Shown: piece after piece, positions 1 through 9,115 of the stretch
Position numbering within the stretch: the stretch's first letter is position 1
How the letters are laid out: the number at the start of each line of letters is the position of its first letter
From: Chloroflexota bacterium
GTDB taxonomy: Bacteria; Chloroflexota; Dehalococcoidia; Lucifugimonadales; UBA826
Reading direction: 5' to 3'
DNA length: 33,698 bases
Assembly: GCA_003228105.1 (NCBI GenBank)
Contig: QGNN01000019.1
Coordinates: forward strand, 1 to 33,698
Translations under genes and position numbers: made by a program
Notes under the pieces: model-generated
The model's input: the letters and a program-made list of their open reading frames with translations, nothing else
The model's database searches: none
Told to the model about the DNA's origin: nothing

Positions 1-620
1 AAGCTGTTAGGTCAGCTGTTGGTCCAGATATTGATATTCTGGTTGAAATGCATAGGAGACTAGCACCAATGCATGCCGTGAAAATTGCAAAAGCAATTGA
101 AGAATTCAACCCATTTTGGTTTGAAGAACCTGTACTTGCAGAAAATGTAGATGCATTAGCATCGGCCAAGAGAGCCATCAACATACCGGTAGTAACTGGA
201 GAGGAACTTTACACAAAATTCGAATTCAGGAAAATTTTTGAAAAACAAGCCGCAGACATTATTAATCCCGATGTTTGTAATGTTGGGGGTATTTTGGAAT
301 TAAAGGAAATCGCTGCTATGGCCGAACCTTATTATGTGGCTGTCTCACCTCATAATTACAACAGCACTACTCTAGGTCTTTCAGCTACAATCCAAGTATC
401 CGCCGCAATACCTAATTTTTTGATTACTGAATATTTCATAAATTTTGAAGAGCTTGGGAAAGACATATCCACACATCCGTTTGAGGTAGATGATGGGTAT
501 ATTACATTACCTACAGAACCTGGGCTTGGCATGAATCTTATCGAGGAAAATTTGGAGAAATATCCCTATAAACAATTTCCTCCCAGAAACCTGGCACACT
601 ACTCGGATGAAGGCCCATAA
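1..620 (+). CDS. Enolase-superfamily (mandelate racemase / galactonate dehydratase-like) enzyme, 3' part
   Basis: Partial gene: the frame is open from base 3, so the N-terminal capping domain lies outside the window and about 205 C-terminal residues remain. Visible landmarks of the (beta/alpha)7-beta barrel are VEMH (first metal-ligand position, here Glu where Asp is usual), FEEPV (second ligand), TGEE (third ligand), INPD (Asp of the His-Asp dyad) and SPHN (catalytic His). Enzymes of this family abstract the proton alpha to a carboxylate with Mg2+ help; the EEPVLAEN stretch and the SPHN motif resemble D-galactonate dehydratase-like members, so dehydration of a sugar acid is the likeliest reaction. 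The substrate cannot be read from sequence. ribF follows after 177 bp, with no operon signal linking them. Confidence 0.85.
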   Translation, partial: AVRSAVGPDIDILVEMHRRLAPMHAVKIAKAIEEFNPFWFEEPVLAENVDALASAKRAINIPVVTGEELYTKFEFRKIFEKQAADIINPDVCNVGGILELKEIAAMAEPYYVAVSPHNYNSTTLGLSATIQVSAAIPNFLITEYFINFEELGKDISTHPFEVDDGYITLPTEPGLGMNLIEENLEKYPYKQFPPRNLAHYSDEGP

Positions 621-797
621 TGGCAAACCGAATACCGTCAAACAATAATGTGGATAAGAATCCGATTTAAAAATTTCTTGATCGCAATTTAGTCACATGC
701 TAGCTTTTATATTGAATATACATAAGTAGTAGCCGACTAACTAACATAGTTAGCCAAAATACTGGACCTAAACCGATAGCATTAGTAGCATTGGTGA

Positions 798-1730
798 ATG
801 GGATTATCGCAAGAACTTAATATAGAAAAGGATCTAAGAGATTCGTTTATTACTATAGGTGTTTTCGATGGAGTCCACCTAGGCCACAAACACCTAGCTA
901 CAAAACTCATAGAATCAGCGATAAAAAACCGAAAATCATCCGGCATAATAACTTTCAAAAACCATCCTGCCGCTGTGATAAATCCCCGATTTCAACCGGA
1001 TTTTTTAACCAGCTTTGAAACTAAGTTGGATTTATTGAAAGATACAGGGGTTGATTTCGTATCAGCGATTACATTTGATCAAAAAATCGCTGATCTAACG
1101 GCCAAAGACTTCCTAAGACTACTAAAGAATAGATTGGGAATGAAAGGGTTAGTCGTAGGTCCTGATTTTCAAATGGGTAAAAACAGAGAGGCTGATACTG
1201 TTAAATTGGCCACTTTAGGATCAGAATTAGGATTTGTTTTAGAGGTTGTGGATGTGCAAACCAAAGGAAAAAATCAAGTTCGCAGCACCATGATAAGAAA
1301 CCTCATTTCAAACGGGAATGTGAAAAATGCTTCAGTTATGCTGGGCAGAAAATTCTCTTTGGAAGGAAGTGTCATCACAGGAATGAAAAGAGGCAAGTCA
1401 TTAGGGTTTCCAACAGCTAATCTAAAAATTAATAACGACATTGCTAGGCCTTCAAACGGGATATATGCCACGGTTGCAACGATTTCTGGAGTCCGATATC
1501 CAGCAGCCACAAGTGTAGGAACGAATCCCACTTTTGGTGGGAAAGAGCAGACTGTAGAAACTTATATATTGGATTTCGATAAAAATATATATGGCCAAAG
1601 TCTATCTATATCATTTTTTGAGAAACTTAGAAATGAGATTACATTTAACGGCGTAGATAACCTAATTGCACAAATGGAATCAGATGTTTCGGAAGTCAGA
1701 AAACTCACTAAATCTGGTGAACTACAATAA
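798..1730 (+). CDS. ribF: Bifunctional riboflavin kinase / FAD synthetase RibF
   Basis: Converts riboflavin to FMN and then FAD in the cytoplasm. At 310 residues it has the usual length of bacterial RibF. The N-terminal adenylyltransferase domain shows the nucleotidyltransferase motif GVFDGVHLGH (residues 21-30) and the STMIR motif near residue 163. The C-terminal riboflavin kinase domain shows GFPTAN (203-208), followed by the NPTFGG and ETYILDF strands typical of the fold. A TGA lies directly before the ATG in the same frame, so no longer start is possible; the Shine-Dalgarno is weak. The gene is upstream of tyrS, 80 bp away and co-directional. FAD made here would serve flavoenzymes such as the E3 subunit that the E1/E2 complex needs, but that link is general metabolism only. 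Confidence 0.96.
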   Translation: MGLSQELNIEKDLRDSFITIGVFDGVHLGHKHLATKLIESAIKNRKSSGIITFKNHPAAVINPRFQPDFLTSFETKLDLLKDTGVDFVSAITFDQKIADLTAKDFLRLLKNRLGMKGLVVGPDFQMGKNREADTVKLATLGSELGFVLEVVDVQTKGKNQVRSTMIRNLISNGNVKNASVMLGRKFSLEGSVITGMKRGKSLGFPTANLKINNDIARPSNGIYATVATISGVRYPAATSVGTNPTFGGKEQTVETYILDFDKNIYGQSLSISFFEKLRNEITFNGVDNLIAQMESDVSEVRKLTKSGELQ

Positions 1731-1810
1731 AACCCTTACACTCCAACCTTGTTAACATTTACCCTAATTTGAAAATATAAAAACCTCAAACTTAATTAAA
1801 GGTATTTCAA

Positions 1811-3007
1811 ATGCCTCTAACCGAAAAGGAAGACATACTCAATCGAGGTGTCGAAGAGATAATTATTAAGTCGGAATTCATTGATAAATTGAATTCTGGG
1901 CAGAAAATGCGTCTCAAAATGGGCTTTGATCCTAGCGCTCCCGATATTCATGTGGGGCATGCCGTAGGTTTAAGGAAACTCAGGCAACTACAAGAGATAG
2001 GCCACCAAGTTGTATTGATAGTTGGGGATTGGACAGCCCAAATTGGAGATCCTAGCGGAAGATCTCAAACAAGAAATATGCTAAGTATTGAGGAGGTTCA
2101 TTCCAATGCACAGACATACTTAGACCAATTTTTTAAAATTGTTGACAAAGGGAGAACTGAAATCAGATGGCAAAGTGAATGGTTTGGATCTTTTACCCTA
2201 ACTAACGTAATAGAACTAACCAGTAAATTTACGGTAGCCCAGATATTAGCCAGGGAAGATTTTGCGAAAAGATTCAGGGAAAGCCAGCCGATATCTATAA
2301 CAGAACTATTATATCCATTGCTTCAAGGATATGATTCTGTAGCCATCGAGTCAGATGTCGAATTTGGTGGAACGGATCAGAAATTTAATTTGCTGGTGGG
2401 TAGAGAATTGCAACAAATGAGAGGTATGAAAGCCCAACAATGTTTCATAATGCCTCTGCTTCCAGGAACAGACGGTGTCCAAAAAATGAGTAAAAGCCTA
2501 GGAAACTACATTGGCATAGATGAGGCACCCCAAGAAATTTTTGGGAAGGTCATGTCAATTCCCGATTCATTGATACTGCCTTATTTTGATTGGCTTACTG
2601 ACACCCCGACAAAGGAAATTATTGAAATCAGAAATTCATTGGAAAGCCAATCCGTCAATCCGATAGAACTAAAAAAAAATGTGGCACACAAACTAGTAAC
2701 CGACTTTCACGATGCAAAATCTGCGAGTTTGTCTAGGGACTTTTTTGAAAAGACGGTTCAAGGAGGCCAAGCCCCAGATGACATGGCAGAATACGTTATT
2801 CCTTCGGGTGATGCTGCTGCCGGTATTAAGCTGAGTAATGTCCTTGTCAGCAGTGGGCTGACGTCCAGTTCTGGAGAGGCCCGACGCCTTATAGCGCAAG
2901 GTGCCGTCAGGATCAATGAAATTCAAGTAACACAAAACCAACAAGTAGACCAACTTGAAAAGGGAATTCTGCGGGCAGGTCGGAGAAGGTATGTGAGGCT
3001 AATCTAA
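1811..3007 (+). CDS. tyrS: Tyrosyl-tRNA synthetase
   Basis: Class I aminoacyl-tRNA synthetase that charges tRNA-Tyr; 398 residues. The HIGH-box is HVGH (47-50), preceded by GFDPSAPD, and the second signature is KMSKS (225-229). This is the KMSKS subtype, as in Thermus, not the KFGKT form of E. coli TyrS. The substrate pocket motif GGTDQKFN is at 186-193. An S4-like RNA-binding domain occupies about residues 335-398 (KLSNVLVSSGL, then EARRLIAQGAV). AAAGG at 1798-1802 lies eight bases before the ATG. The 80-bp leader is too short for a T-box, and none is seen. It is co-directional with ribF and may share its transcript. Confidence 0.97.
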   Translation: MPLTEKEDILNRGVEEIIIKSEFIDKLNSGQKMRLKMGFDPSAPDIHVGHAVGLRKLRQLQEIGHQVVLIVGDWTAQIGDPSGRSQTRNMLSIEEVHSNAQTYLDQFFKIVDKGRTEIRWQSEWFGSFTLTNVIELTSKFTVAQILAREDFAKRFRESQPISITELLYPLLQGYDSVAIESDVEFGGTDQKFNLLVGRELQQMRGMKAQQCFIMPLLPGTDGVQKMSKSLGNYIGIDEAPQEIFGKVMSIPDSLILPYFDWLTDTPTKEIIEIRNSLESQSVNPIELKKNVAHKLVTDFHDAKSASLSRDFFEKTVQGGQAPDDMAEYVIPSGDAAAGIKLSNVLVSSGLTSSSGEARRLIAQGAVRINEIQVTQNQQVDQLEKGILRAGRRRYVRLI

Positions 3008-3031
3008 AATAGCTATTAACTTTATCTATTG

Positions 3032-3060
3032 TTCAAGTTGGCTCGTTGCTGTGATAAAAT
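3032..3060 (+). promoter_or_regulatory. Possible sigma70-type promoter for the class V aminotransferase gene
   Basis: TTCAAG, a 17-base spacer and TAAAAT (3055-3060) lie in the 110 bp between tyrS and the aminotransferase start. The -35 matches the consensus at only three of six positions and the -10 at five. No terminator is visible after tyrS, so read-through is also possible. Confidence 0.3.
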
Positions 3061-3117
3061 CCTTGAGCTTGTTTCCATATGTAATTTCAGCATCAATAGC
3101 TGGTGCGGAGGAAGAAA

Positions 3118-4212
3118 TTGGTTAATCTCAGACTCCCCGGTCCTATTCCTGTAAACGACGATATATTGGAGTCTATGGGAACCCCAATGATAAACCATCG
3201 GGGTCCTGAATTTAAGGAAATCTTATACCGAACTACAGAAAGATTAAAAACGGTTTTCTCTACAAAAAATGATGTCTACATAATAACTGGCTCCGGAACA
3301 TCAGCAATGGAAGCGGCCGTGGTGAACACTTTGTCTCCAGGGGATAAAGCTATCAACGCAACTGTCGGGGTTTTCGGCAATAGGTTCGGAATTATATCTG
3401 AACGATATGGTGTAGATTTAGTTAGTCTGGAATTCCCATTCGGTTCGGATGTCGACTTAGATGTCCTACGCAATTGTCTTAATGCCAATCCTGACGTGAA
3501 AGCTGTAATGGTCACCCACAACGAAACTTCCACTGGAGTTACGAATAACCTCCAAGCCATTTCGACCGTGGTTAAAAAAGAATACGATAAATTGATTTTA
3601 GTAGATGGCATAAGCAGTGTTTGCTCTCTACCGATTGAAACAGACCTCTGGGATCTCGATGTGGTTGCAACCGCCTCTCAAAAAGGTTGGATGCTTCCAC
3701 CGGGGTTGGCGTTTATTAGTTTTAGTGAAAAGGCATGGGAAGCACATTCACGATCAACGATGCCCAGATTCTATTTAGATATGGCCGAGTACAAGCGGTA
3801 CTACGAAATAGGTCAGCCTCCTTTCACGCCATCAGTTTCATGTATGTTTGCTCTTGATTTAGCTCTCGACCAAATTATTGCAGAAGGCATGCAGTCCGTC
3901 TTTGAAAGACATGCATCGATTGGTCAATACACAAGAGACTGCATTGCAGAGTTGAACCTGAATATATTCCCACACAGTAAAGAGATAGCCTCCAATACTT
4001 GCACTGCGGTGGAAGTGCCTGAAGGGGTAGACGGATCTAAACTTGTCTCTAAAATGATGGTTGAGCACAAAGTGGTTCTAGCAGGTGGTCAAGCTTCTCT
4101 CAGCGGGAAGATTTTCAGAATTGGTCATATGGGGCAAACCACGGAATCAGACATAAAAGGCACCATGGACGCGCTAAAAATCGTTCTACCCGAAATTGGA
4201 TTCAGGAATTAG
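3118..4212 (+). CDS. Class V aminotransferase (alanine/serine-glyoxylate aminotransferase-like)
   Basis: PLP-dependent fold-type I aminotransferase of the alanine-glyoxylate / serine-glyoxylate family, about 364 residues. GSGTSAMEA (58-66) forms the phosphate cup, HNETSTG (124-130) and LVDGISS (161-167; Asp163 pairs with the pyridine nitrogen) are family motifs, and Lys189 in TASQKGW is the Schiff-base lysine. A longer reading frame opens with GTG at 3103, but GGAGG at 3107-3111 sits six bases before an in-frame TTG at 3118; that start gives the usual N-terminus MVNLRLPGP, so I prefer it. The family interconverts glyoxylate/glycine and serine/hydroxypyruvate or similar pairs; the actual amino donor is unknown. 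It converges on ftsH, with 22 bp between the stops and no clear terminator. Confidence 0.9.
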   Translation: MVNLRLPGPIPVNDDILESMGTPMINHRGPEFKEILYRTTERLKTVFSTKNDVYIITGSGTSAMEAAVVNTLSPGDKAINATVGVFGNRFGIISERYGVDLVSLEFPFGSDVDLDVLRNCLNANPDVKAVMVTHNETSTGVTNNLQAISTVVKKEYDKLILVDGISSVCSLPIETDLWDLDVVATASQKGWMLPPGLAFISFSEKAWEAHSRSTMPRFYLDMAEYKRYYEIGQPPFTPSVSCMFALDLALDQIIAEGMQSVFERHASIGQYTRDCIAELNLNIFPHSKEIASNTCTAVEVPEGVDGSKLVSKMMVEHKVVLAGGQASLSGKIFRIGHMGQTTESDIKGTMDALKIVLPEIGFRN

Positions 4213-4234
4213 TGCTTCTAACTAGCTGTTAATT

Positions 4235-6061
4235 TCAAACCACTGCCGGAGCCTTGTCCAAAAGCTCCTTAAGTTCATCCCCTTCTATAGTTTCATGCTC
4301 TATTAAATGAGATGCCAATGCGGTTAATTTACCCAGGTTAGCATCAATTAAATTTCTGGCAATTTCATAGGCATTCTGTATCAACCCGTAAACTTCTTCA
4401 TCAATAGTCTGAGCTACTGTGTCGCTATAGTCTTTTTGCTCTGAAATTTCTCTTCCTAGAAACACCAATTCTTCGCGCTTACCAAAAGTTCTAGGACCCA
4501 ATTTCTTACTCATACCCAACCGTGTAACCATAGTTCTTGCAATATTTGTGGCTTGCTCCAAATCGTTGCCTGCTCCTGTAGTTACCTCAAAAAACACCAA
4601 TTCCTCAGCCACTCTACCTCCAAGCGCCGACGCTAGCCTAGCCTCCAATTGATTTTGAGTTACGAGTTGAGTTTCTTCCTCTGGCATAAATCGAGTGTGC
4701 CCCCCGGTTTGACCTCGGGGCACTATAGTTACTTTATATGGAGGATCCGCATTTGGTAGCAGATGGGCTACTAAAGCATGCCCTGCTTCATGGAAAGCAA
4801 CCATCCTCTTTTCTCTATCACTAATTACTTTATTCTTTCTCTCCGGGCCAGCTATTACACGATCTATGGATTCTGCCATCTCGTCGTACGTTATTGTCTT
4901 TTTATCCCGTCTCGCAGCCAAGATAGCTGATTCGTTAAGCAGGTTCATCAGGTCAGCCCCACTAAACCCTGCGGTCTGCTTGGCTATTGCCTCCATATCG
5001 GTATCCTCAGAAATCGGCTTACCTTTTGAATGGACGTTCAATATTTCTTCCCTGCCCCTCACATCTGGGCTGTCCAAAGTTACTCTTCTATCGAATCGAC
5101 CAGGTCTCAACAAAGCTGGGTCAAGAATATCTGGTCGATTTGTAGAAGCAAGCACAATAACATTGGTTCCGGTGTCGAAACCGTCCATTTCAACCAGTAT
5201 CTGGTTCAACGTCTGTTCTCTTTCGTCATGTCCCCCACCAAGTCCCGCACCTCTATGTCTACCAACAGCATCTATTTCGTCAATAAACACAATACAGGGA
5301 CCGTGCTTTTTTGCCTGCTCAAATAAATCTCTGACTCGCGATGCCCCCACACCAACAAACATCTCAACAAACTCAGACCCACTTATAGCAAAAAAAGGAA
5401 CCTCCGCTTCACCAGCTACAGCACGGGCCAATAGGGTTTTACCAACTCCAGGTGGGCCCATCAACAAAACACCTCTAGGAATTTTGGCACCCAAAGCTAA
5501 AAACCGCTCTGGAGATTTCAAAAACTCCACAACTTCCTGTAACTCTTCCTTAGCCTCGTCTACCCCAGCAACGTCAGCAAAACTTACAGTAGGATTGTCG
5601 CTATCAAAAACCCTAGCTTTCGACTTACCAAAATTAAATGTTTGGCTGGTGCTACCCTGTGCCTGCTTCATCATGAAGAGTAATACACCCCCAAAAAAAA
5701 TAATGGGTAGGAAATTAATTAGTATCCCGAAAAAACTCCCAATACCACTCGTTCCCTGAACAGATACATCCACACCCCCTGGCCCACTACTAATTCCCGC
5801 CACTTCTAACTGTTCCACAATGCTCGAGCCCGATTCTTTCCTCGAAGTGTACTGGCTGCCATCATTCCCAACAGCGGTTAAGCTATCTCCATTTATCTCA
5901 ATTGATTCTAATTTATTCTCAGCTGCCAGAGACATAACTCTACTGATCGGTATTTCTGAGGACCCTCCAAACGGCTCCTTAAAAACCGTCAGAAATATGG
6001 CCATTATGCCGACAGCTATTAGCAGATATATAAACATGCTTCTCATAGAACGCATATTCAT
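4235..6061 (-). CDS. ftsH: ATP-dependent zinc metalloprotease FtsH
   Basis: Membrane-anchored AAA+ protease that degrades unassembled membrane proteins and short-lived regulators; 608 residues. The first membrane segment is about residues 9-27 and the second about 107-132, with a short extracytoplasmic domain between. The AAA module has Walker A GPPGVGKT (202-209), Walker B IVFIDE (257-262) and the second region of homology around RPGRFDRR (319-326). The pore motif FVGVGA is at 235-240. The protease domain has the zinc site HEAGH (424-428) and the third ligand in AGNDLEQ (Asp500). GGAGAA at 6068-6073 is six bases from the ATG. The gene stands alone on this strand, divergent from an orphan response regulator. 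Confidence 0.98.
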   Translation of the reverse strand: MNMRSMRSMFIYLLIAVGIMAIFLTVFKEPFGGSSEIPISRVMSLAAENKLESIEINGDSLTAVGNDGSQYTSRKESGSSIVEQLEVAGISSGPGGVDVSVQGTSGIGSFFGILINFLPIIFFGGVLLFMMKQAQGSTSQTFNFGKSKARVFDSDNPTVSFADVAGVDEAKEELQEVVEFLKSPERFLALGAKIPRGVLLMGPPGVGKTLLARAVAGEAEVPFFAISGSEFVEMFVGVGASRVRDLFEQAKKHGPCIVFIDEIDAVGRHRGAGLGGGHDEREQTLNQILVEMDGFDTGTNVIVLASTNRPDILDPALLRPGRFDRRVTLDSPDVRGREEILNVHSKGKPISEDTDMEAIAKQTAGFSGADLMNLLNESAILAARRDKKTITYDEMAESIDRVIAGPERKNKVISDREKRMVAFHEAGHALVAHLLPNADPPYKVTIVPRGQTGGHTRFMPEEETQLVTQNQLEARLASALGGRVAEELVFFEVTTGAGNDLEQATNIARTMVTRLGMSKKLGPRTFGKREELVFLGREISEQKDYSDTVAQTIDEEVYGLIQNAYEIARNLIDANLGKLTALASHLIEHETIEGDELKELLDKAPAVV

Positions 6062-6138
6062 CTGGTATTCTCCATATTCTCCTACACTTGGATAATTTCT
6101 AAACTGTACCGCTTTTCTTTAACACATTAGGGCTTGTA

Positions 6139-6168
6139 ATAGTACATGACACTCCTATGCCGGAGCAA
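6139..6168 (-). promoter_or_regulatory. Possible ftsH promoter
   Basis: On the minus strand, TTGCTC (6163-6168), an 18-base spacer and TACTAT (6139-6144) are placed about 80 bases before the ftsH start. Both boxes are partial matches. It lies back to back with the plus-strand extended -10 at 6206-6214, so the two genes may share regulation. Confidence 0.3.
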
Positions 6169-6205
6169 AGGTTTACGGTTCAATATCTGCACAAAAGTTC
6201 ACGTT

Positions 6206-6214
6206 TGCTATAAT
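6206..6214 (+). promoter_or_regulatory. Extended -10 promoter of the orphan response regulator
   Basis: TGCTATAAT is a perfect extended -10 element (TGn plus consensus TATAAT). No good -35 is seen 17 bases upstream, which extended -10 promoters tolerate. Transcription would start near 6221, leaving a leader of about 100 bases that contains the hairpin at 6248-6262. Confidence 0.55.
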
Positions 6215-6247
6215 CTACAACCTTGGATTAGTGCACTATTTTTAAAC

Positions 6248-6262
6248 AGGCTTTGAAAGCCT
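6248..6262 (+). promoter_or_regulatory. Leader hairpin upstream of the orphan response regulator
   Basis: AGGCTT-TGA-AAGCCT is a perfect palindromic hairpin, followed within a few bases by an A/T stretch ending in five T (ATTATTTTTG). In the predicted leader it could act as a weak intrinsic terminator or attenuator. As double-stranded DNA it could equally be an operator, since the two half-sites are symmetric. Confidence 0.35.
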
Positions 6263-6323
6263 ATTATTTTTGTATAAATGAATAATTTAATGTCGGTGAA
6301 ATACGCCTTCAGGCTCAGGGGAA

Positions 6324-7007
6324 ATGAATATAGCCCACGACAAATCTAACGAATTCACCCGAGAAGGCATTTGCCAGCTTCTTGCCGAAGACATGATTAC
6401 ACCGGTATTTGTGTCTAACTCCAATGAGTCGGAAACTTTCATGGATCAAGTTGACATTGCCGAAGGCAGCCTTGTAATAATTATGGACTTAGGTCTTCTC
6501 AATAGACTGCAAATATCTAAAATATTGGAATTATGCGAAGAAAAAAACCTTCCAACACTGGCAATAATTTCCCCTAATGACTTAATGTCACTTAATACCG
6601 ATATGATAATCACAGATTTTATTGTTACCCCATTTCTTGAGGAAGAATTAATTATGAGGTCAATATTTTCTGTAAAAAGAACAGTCCTTACACCATCGGA
6701 AGAAGAGTTTATAAAAAGAGGAGACCTTACAATCAACCCCTCCAATTATGAGGTTCTGATAAACAATAGCAGGGTTAATCTGAGATTTAAGGAATATGAG
6801 TTGCTATTACTTTTGGCATCAAACCCTGGCAGGGTATATGACCGGGCAACGCTCTTAAACCAAATATGGGGCTATGATTATTTTGGTGGAACCAGAACAG
6901 TGGATGTGCATATAAGAAGACTAAGAAGCAAAATAGAGAATCATTCAGAAAGCCCTTACATTGAAACTATATGGAACGTTGGATATAGATTTAGGTCCTC
7001 TAACTAG
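6324..7007 (+). CDS. OmpR/PhoB-family winged-helix regulator with degenerate receiver domain
   Basis: 227 residues. The C-terminal half (about 128-225) is a clear OmpR-type DNA-binding winged helix: FKEYELLLLLASNPGRV, then RTVDVHIRRLRSKIE and a terminal NVGYRFRS. The N-terminal half has the size and secondary structure of a receiver but lacks its chemistry. Asp55 is near the phosphoacceptor position, the acidic pair is reduced to one Asp (HDK, residues 5-7), and the invariant Lys before Pro is missing (VTPF where KPF is usual). It therefore probably does not respond to ordinary phosphorylation. No kinase gene adjoins. A stop lies upstream in frame, so ATG 6324 is the first possible start; AGGGG is unusually close to it (two bases). 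Target genes are unknown; autoregulation or control of divergent ftsH is possible. Confidence 0.85.
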   Translation: MNIAHDKSNEFTREGICQLLAEDMITPVFVSNSNESETFMDQVDIAEGSLVIIMDLGLLNRLQISKILELCEEKNLPTLAIISPNDLMSLNTDMIITDFIVTPFLEEELIMRSIFSVKRTVLTPSEEEFIKRGDLTINPSNYEVLINNSRVNLRFKEYELLLLLASNPGRVYDRATLLNQIWGYDYFGGTRTVDVHIRRLRSKIENHSESPYIETIWNVGYRFRSSN

Positions 7008-7041
7008 GCTTTACCATTCATCTACCTTCTTTTACATAATT

Positions 7042-7071
7042 TTGACCTCCCTCCGATATCCTCAATATAAT
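7042..7071 (+). promoter_or_regulatory. Sigma70-type promoter of the 2-oxoacid dehydrogenase operon
   Basis: TTGACC (7042-7047; five of six consensus bases), an 18-base spacer and a perfect TATAAT (7066-7071). The start of transcription should be near 7078, about 40 bases before the first gene of the operon. This is the best-matching promoter in the window. Confidence 0.7.
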
Positions 7072-7118
7072 GTCATTAGTACTTTGGGCATTCTTGTATC
7101 AAGGTTATAGGCAAAAAA

Positions 7119-8117
7119 TTGGATGAGACCAAACCAATGGAAACAAACTTGAAAATTCAGGACGAGTTACTTCTGAAAATGTACAAAGAGATGGTTCTTT
7201 GTCGAACTCTTGATGAGCGAATTTGGATGCTAAATCGCCAGGGGAAGGCAGCCATCATGGCCTCATCACAAGGACATGAGGCAGGCCAAATAGGGTCAGT
7301 GGCAGCCCTCCGGAAAGGGTATGACCAATGCTACATTTACTATCGGGATCTCGCCGTGCTGCTCACACTTGGGTTGACCCCAGCCGAAATAATTAAAGGT
7401 TTTGTTGCGAAGGAAGGAGAGCCATTAAGCGGAGCGAGGCAGTTCCCCACTCATGGTGCCCATCCTGAATATGGCGTGATTAATCTCTCAAATGTCATAG
7501 CAACACACATACCGCAAGCCGTTGGAGCAGCATTAACTGCAAAGATGAAGAAGGAAGACAGGGTCATAGTGGCGTATTTTGGGGACGGAGCTTCCAGTGC
7601 CGGCGATTGCCACGAAGCTATGAATTTTGCTGCCATTCACAAGCTTCCCATTATATTTTTTTGCGAAAACAATGGATATGCCATATCTGTTCCTTTATCT
7701 AAGCAAATGGCTGTGGCTAATGTCGCTGCGAGGGCTGAAGGATATGGAATGCCGGGAATAGAAATTGACGGTTGCGATATCCTAGCAGTATACGAGACCA
7801 CTGTCGAAGCCGTGGCAAAAGCTAGAGCTGGCTTAGGGCCTACTTTAATAGAAGCGAATGTCGAACGATATCTTCCTCACACCAGTGACGACGACGACTC
7901 CATATACCGATCTTCTCAAGAGATTGAAGAAGCAAAAAAAAGAGATCCCTTAAGGCTACTTAGAGAGCAGCTTTTGGAACGAAAGATACTGGACCTAAAA
8001 GAAGATAAACATATTCATGAAAGTGCGAAAGAAATCGTAAATAAAGCAACTGAAGAAGCAGAGAATGCCCCGTATCCAGAAACTACCGACTTTTTCAAAC
8101 ATGTGTATGCGGAGTAG
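7119..8117 (+). CDS. 2-oxoacid dehydrogenase E1 component, alpha subunit (branched-chain type)
   Basis: Thiamine-diphosphate-dependent decarboxylase subunit of a pyruvate or branched-chain 2-oxoacid dehydrogenase complex. The TPP/Mg signature runs from GDGASSAGD (155-163) to the NN at 184-185. HTSDDDDSIYR (about residues 252-262) corresponds to the phosphorylation-loop region and looks like branched-chain E1alpha (HTSDD...YR), so a branched-chain substrate is slightly favoured over pyruvate. The frame opens with TTG 7119, where ATAGG is seven bases upstream; an in-frame ATG at 7137 is the alternative. It is first in the operon, nine bases before the beta subunit. The E1 alpha/beta split argues against the single-chain AceE type. 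Confidence 0.93.
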   Translation: MDETKPMETNLKIQDELLLKMYKEMVLCRTLDERIWMLNRQGKAAIMASSQGHEAGQIGSVAALRKGYDQCYIYYRDLAVLLTLGLTPAEIIKGFVAKEGEPLSGARQFPTHGAHPEYGVINLSNVIATHIPQAVGAALTAKMKKEDRVIVAYFGDGASSAGDCHEAMNFAAIHKLPIIFFCENNGYAISVPLSKQMAVANVAARAEGYGMPGIEIDGCDILAVYETTVEAVAKARAGLGPTLIEANVERYLPHTSDDDDSIYRSSQEIEEAKKRDPLRLLREQLLERKILDLKEDKHIHESAKEIVNKATEEAENAPYPETTDFFKHVYAE

Positions 8118-8126
8118 ACAAAGAAA

Positions 8127-9110
8127 ATGGCTGTAATAACTGTATTAGAAGCTATCCGGGAAGCCATGCGCGAAGAGATGCGAAACGATGACCGAGTGTT
8201 CATTATGGGGGAAGACATTGGTGCCAGAGGGGGTGTATTTCTTGCCACCGAAGGTTTCTTATCTGAATTCGGCGAGGAAAGAATTATCGACACACCTCTT
8301 GCTGAATCTTCAATAGCTGGAATCGCTTTAGGAGCAGCCATGAGTGGGCTCCGGCCTATCGCCGAAATAGAATTCGCCGATTTTATCTGGCCAACTATAA
8401 ATCAAATTGTTGGCGAGGCTGCAAAGGTACGATATGGTACAGAAGGAAAACTAAACGCACCGATGGTGCTACGAGCTCCGCAAGGTGGAGGCGTAAGAGG
8501 AGCCCTATACCACTCGCAAAGCGTTGAAGCTATCTTTGCGCATACTCCCGGGTTAAAAGTGGTAACCCCTTCAACTCCGTATGATGCAAAAGGCCTGTTA
8601 AAATCCTCTATAAGAGACGACGACCCTGTAATATTCCTCGAGCACAAAAGGACATACAGACTCGTAAAAGGTGAAGTACCGGACCAAGAATATACAATTC
8701 CATTGGGAAAAGCCGATGTAAAAAAACTCGGTGAGGACATAAGCATAATCACTTATGGATTGATGGTGCATCATTGCTTAGAAGCAGCTCAAATGGCCAG
8801 TTTAAAAAACATTAGCGTAGAAGTTTTAGATCTAAGAACTGTAAGGCCCCTAGATGTGGAAAGTATCATTAACACAGTTAAAAAAACCGGGAAAACTCTG
8901 ATAGTTTATGAGGATAATCAAGCGCTCGGGATTGGATCTGAGGTATCGGCTTTAATTTCGCAGCACGCTTTTGAGTACTTAGATGCTCCGGTGATCAGAT
9001 TAGGTGGACCTGAAGTCCCGGCAATGCCCTTTAGCCCACCACTCGAAAATATGTTTATGATAGACGCAGAAAAAATATCAACAGCAATCAAAGAATTAGC
9101 AGAGTATTAA
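8127..9110 (+). CDS. 2-oxoacid dehydrogenase E1 component, beta subunit
   Basis: 327 residues, the usual size. It shows the pyrimidine-binding transketolase domain (GEDIGARGGVF near 28-38, DTPLAESSIAG near 55-65, EIEFADF near 80-86) and the C-terminal transketolase domain (VLDLRTVRPLD near 235-245). The segment PDQEYTIPLGKA resembles branched-chain E1beta. With the alpha subunit it forms the alpha2beta2 heterotetramer that decarboxylates the 2-oxoacid and reductively acylates the lipoyl arm of E2. The gene starts nine bases after the alpha stop and ends five bases before the E2 gene, so the three are translationally linked. Confidence 0.94.
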   Translation: MAVITVLEAIREAMREEMRNDDRVFIMGEDIGARGGVFLATEGFLSEFGEERIIDTPLAESSIAGIALGAAMSGLRPIAEIEFADFIWPTINQIVGEAAKVRYGTEGKLNAPMVLRAPQGGGVRGALYHSQSVEAIFAHTPGLKVVTPSTPYDAKGLLKSSIRDDDPVIFLEHKRTYRLVKGEVPDQEYTIPLGKADVKKLGEDISIITYGLMVHHCLEAAQMASLKNISVEVLDLRTVRPLDVESIINTVKKTGKTLIVYEDNQALGIGSEVSALISQHAFEYLDAPVIRLGGPEVPAMPFSPPLENMFMIDAEKISTAIKELAEY

Positions 9111-9115
9111 GTACC

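Noticed and set aside
1731-1810. T-box leader for tyrS
   Set aside because: The gap is only 80 bp, with no T-box sequence or terminator structure.
4866-5759. 297-codon open frame on the plus strand
   Set aside because: It lies wholly inside ftsH on the other strand, has a low-complexity Ser/Pro/Thr-rich translation and no family resemblance. It is a shadow frame.
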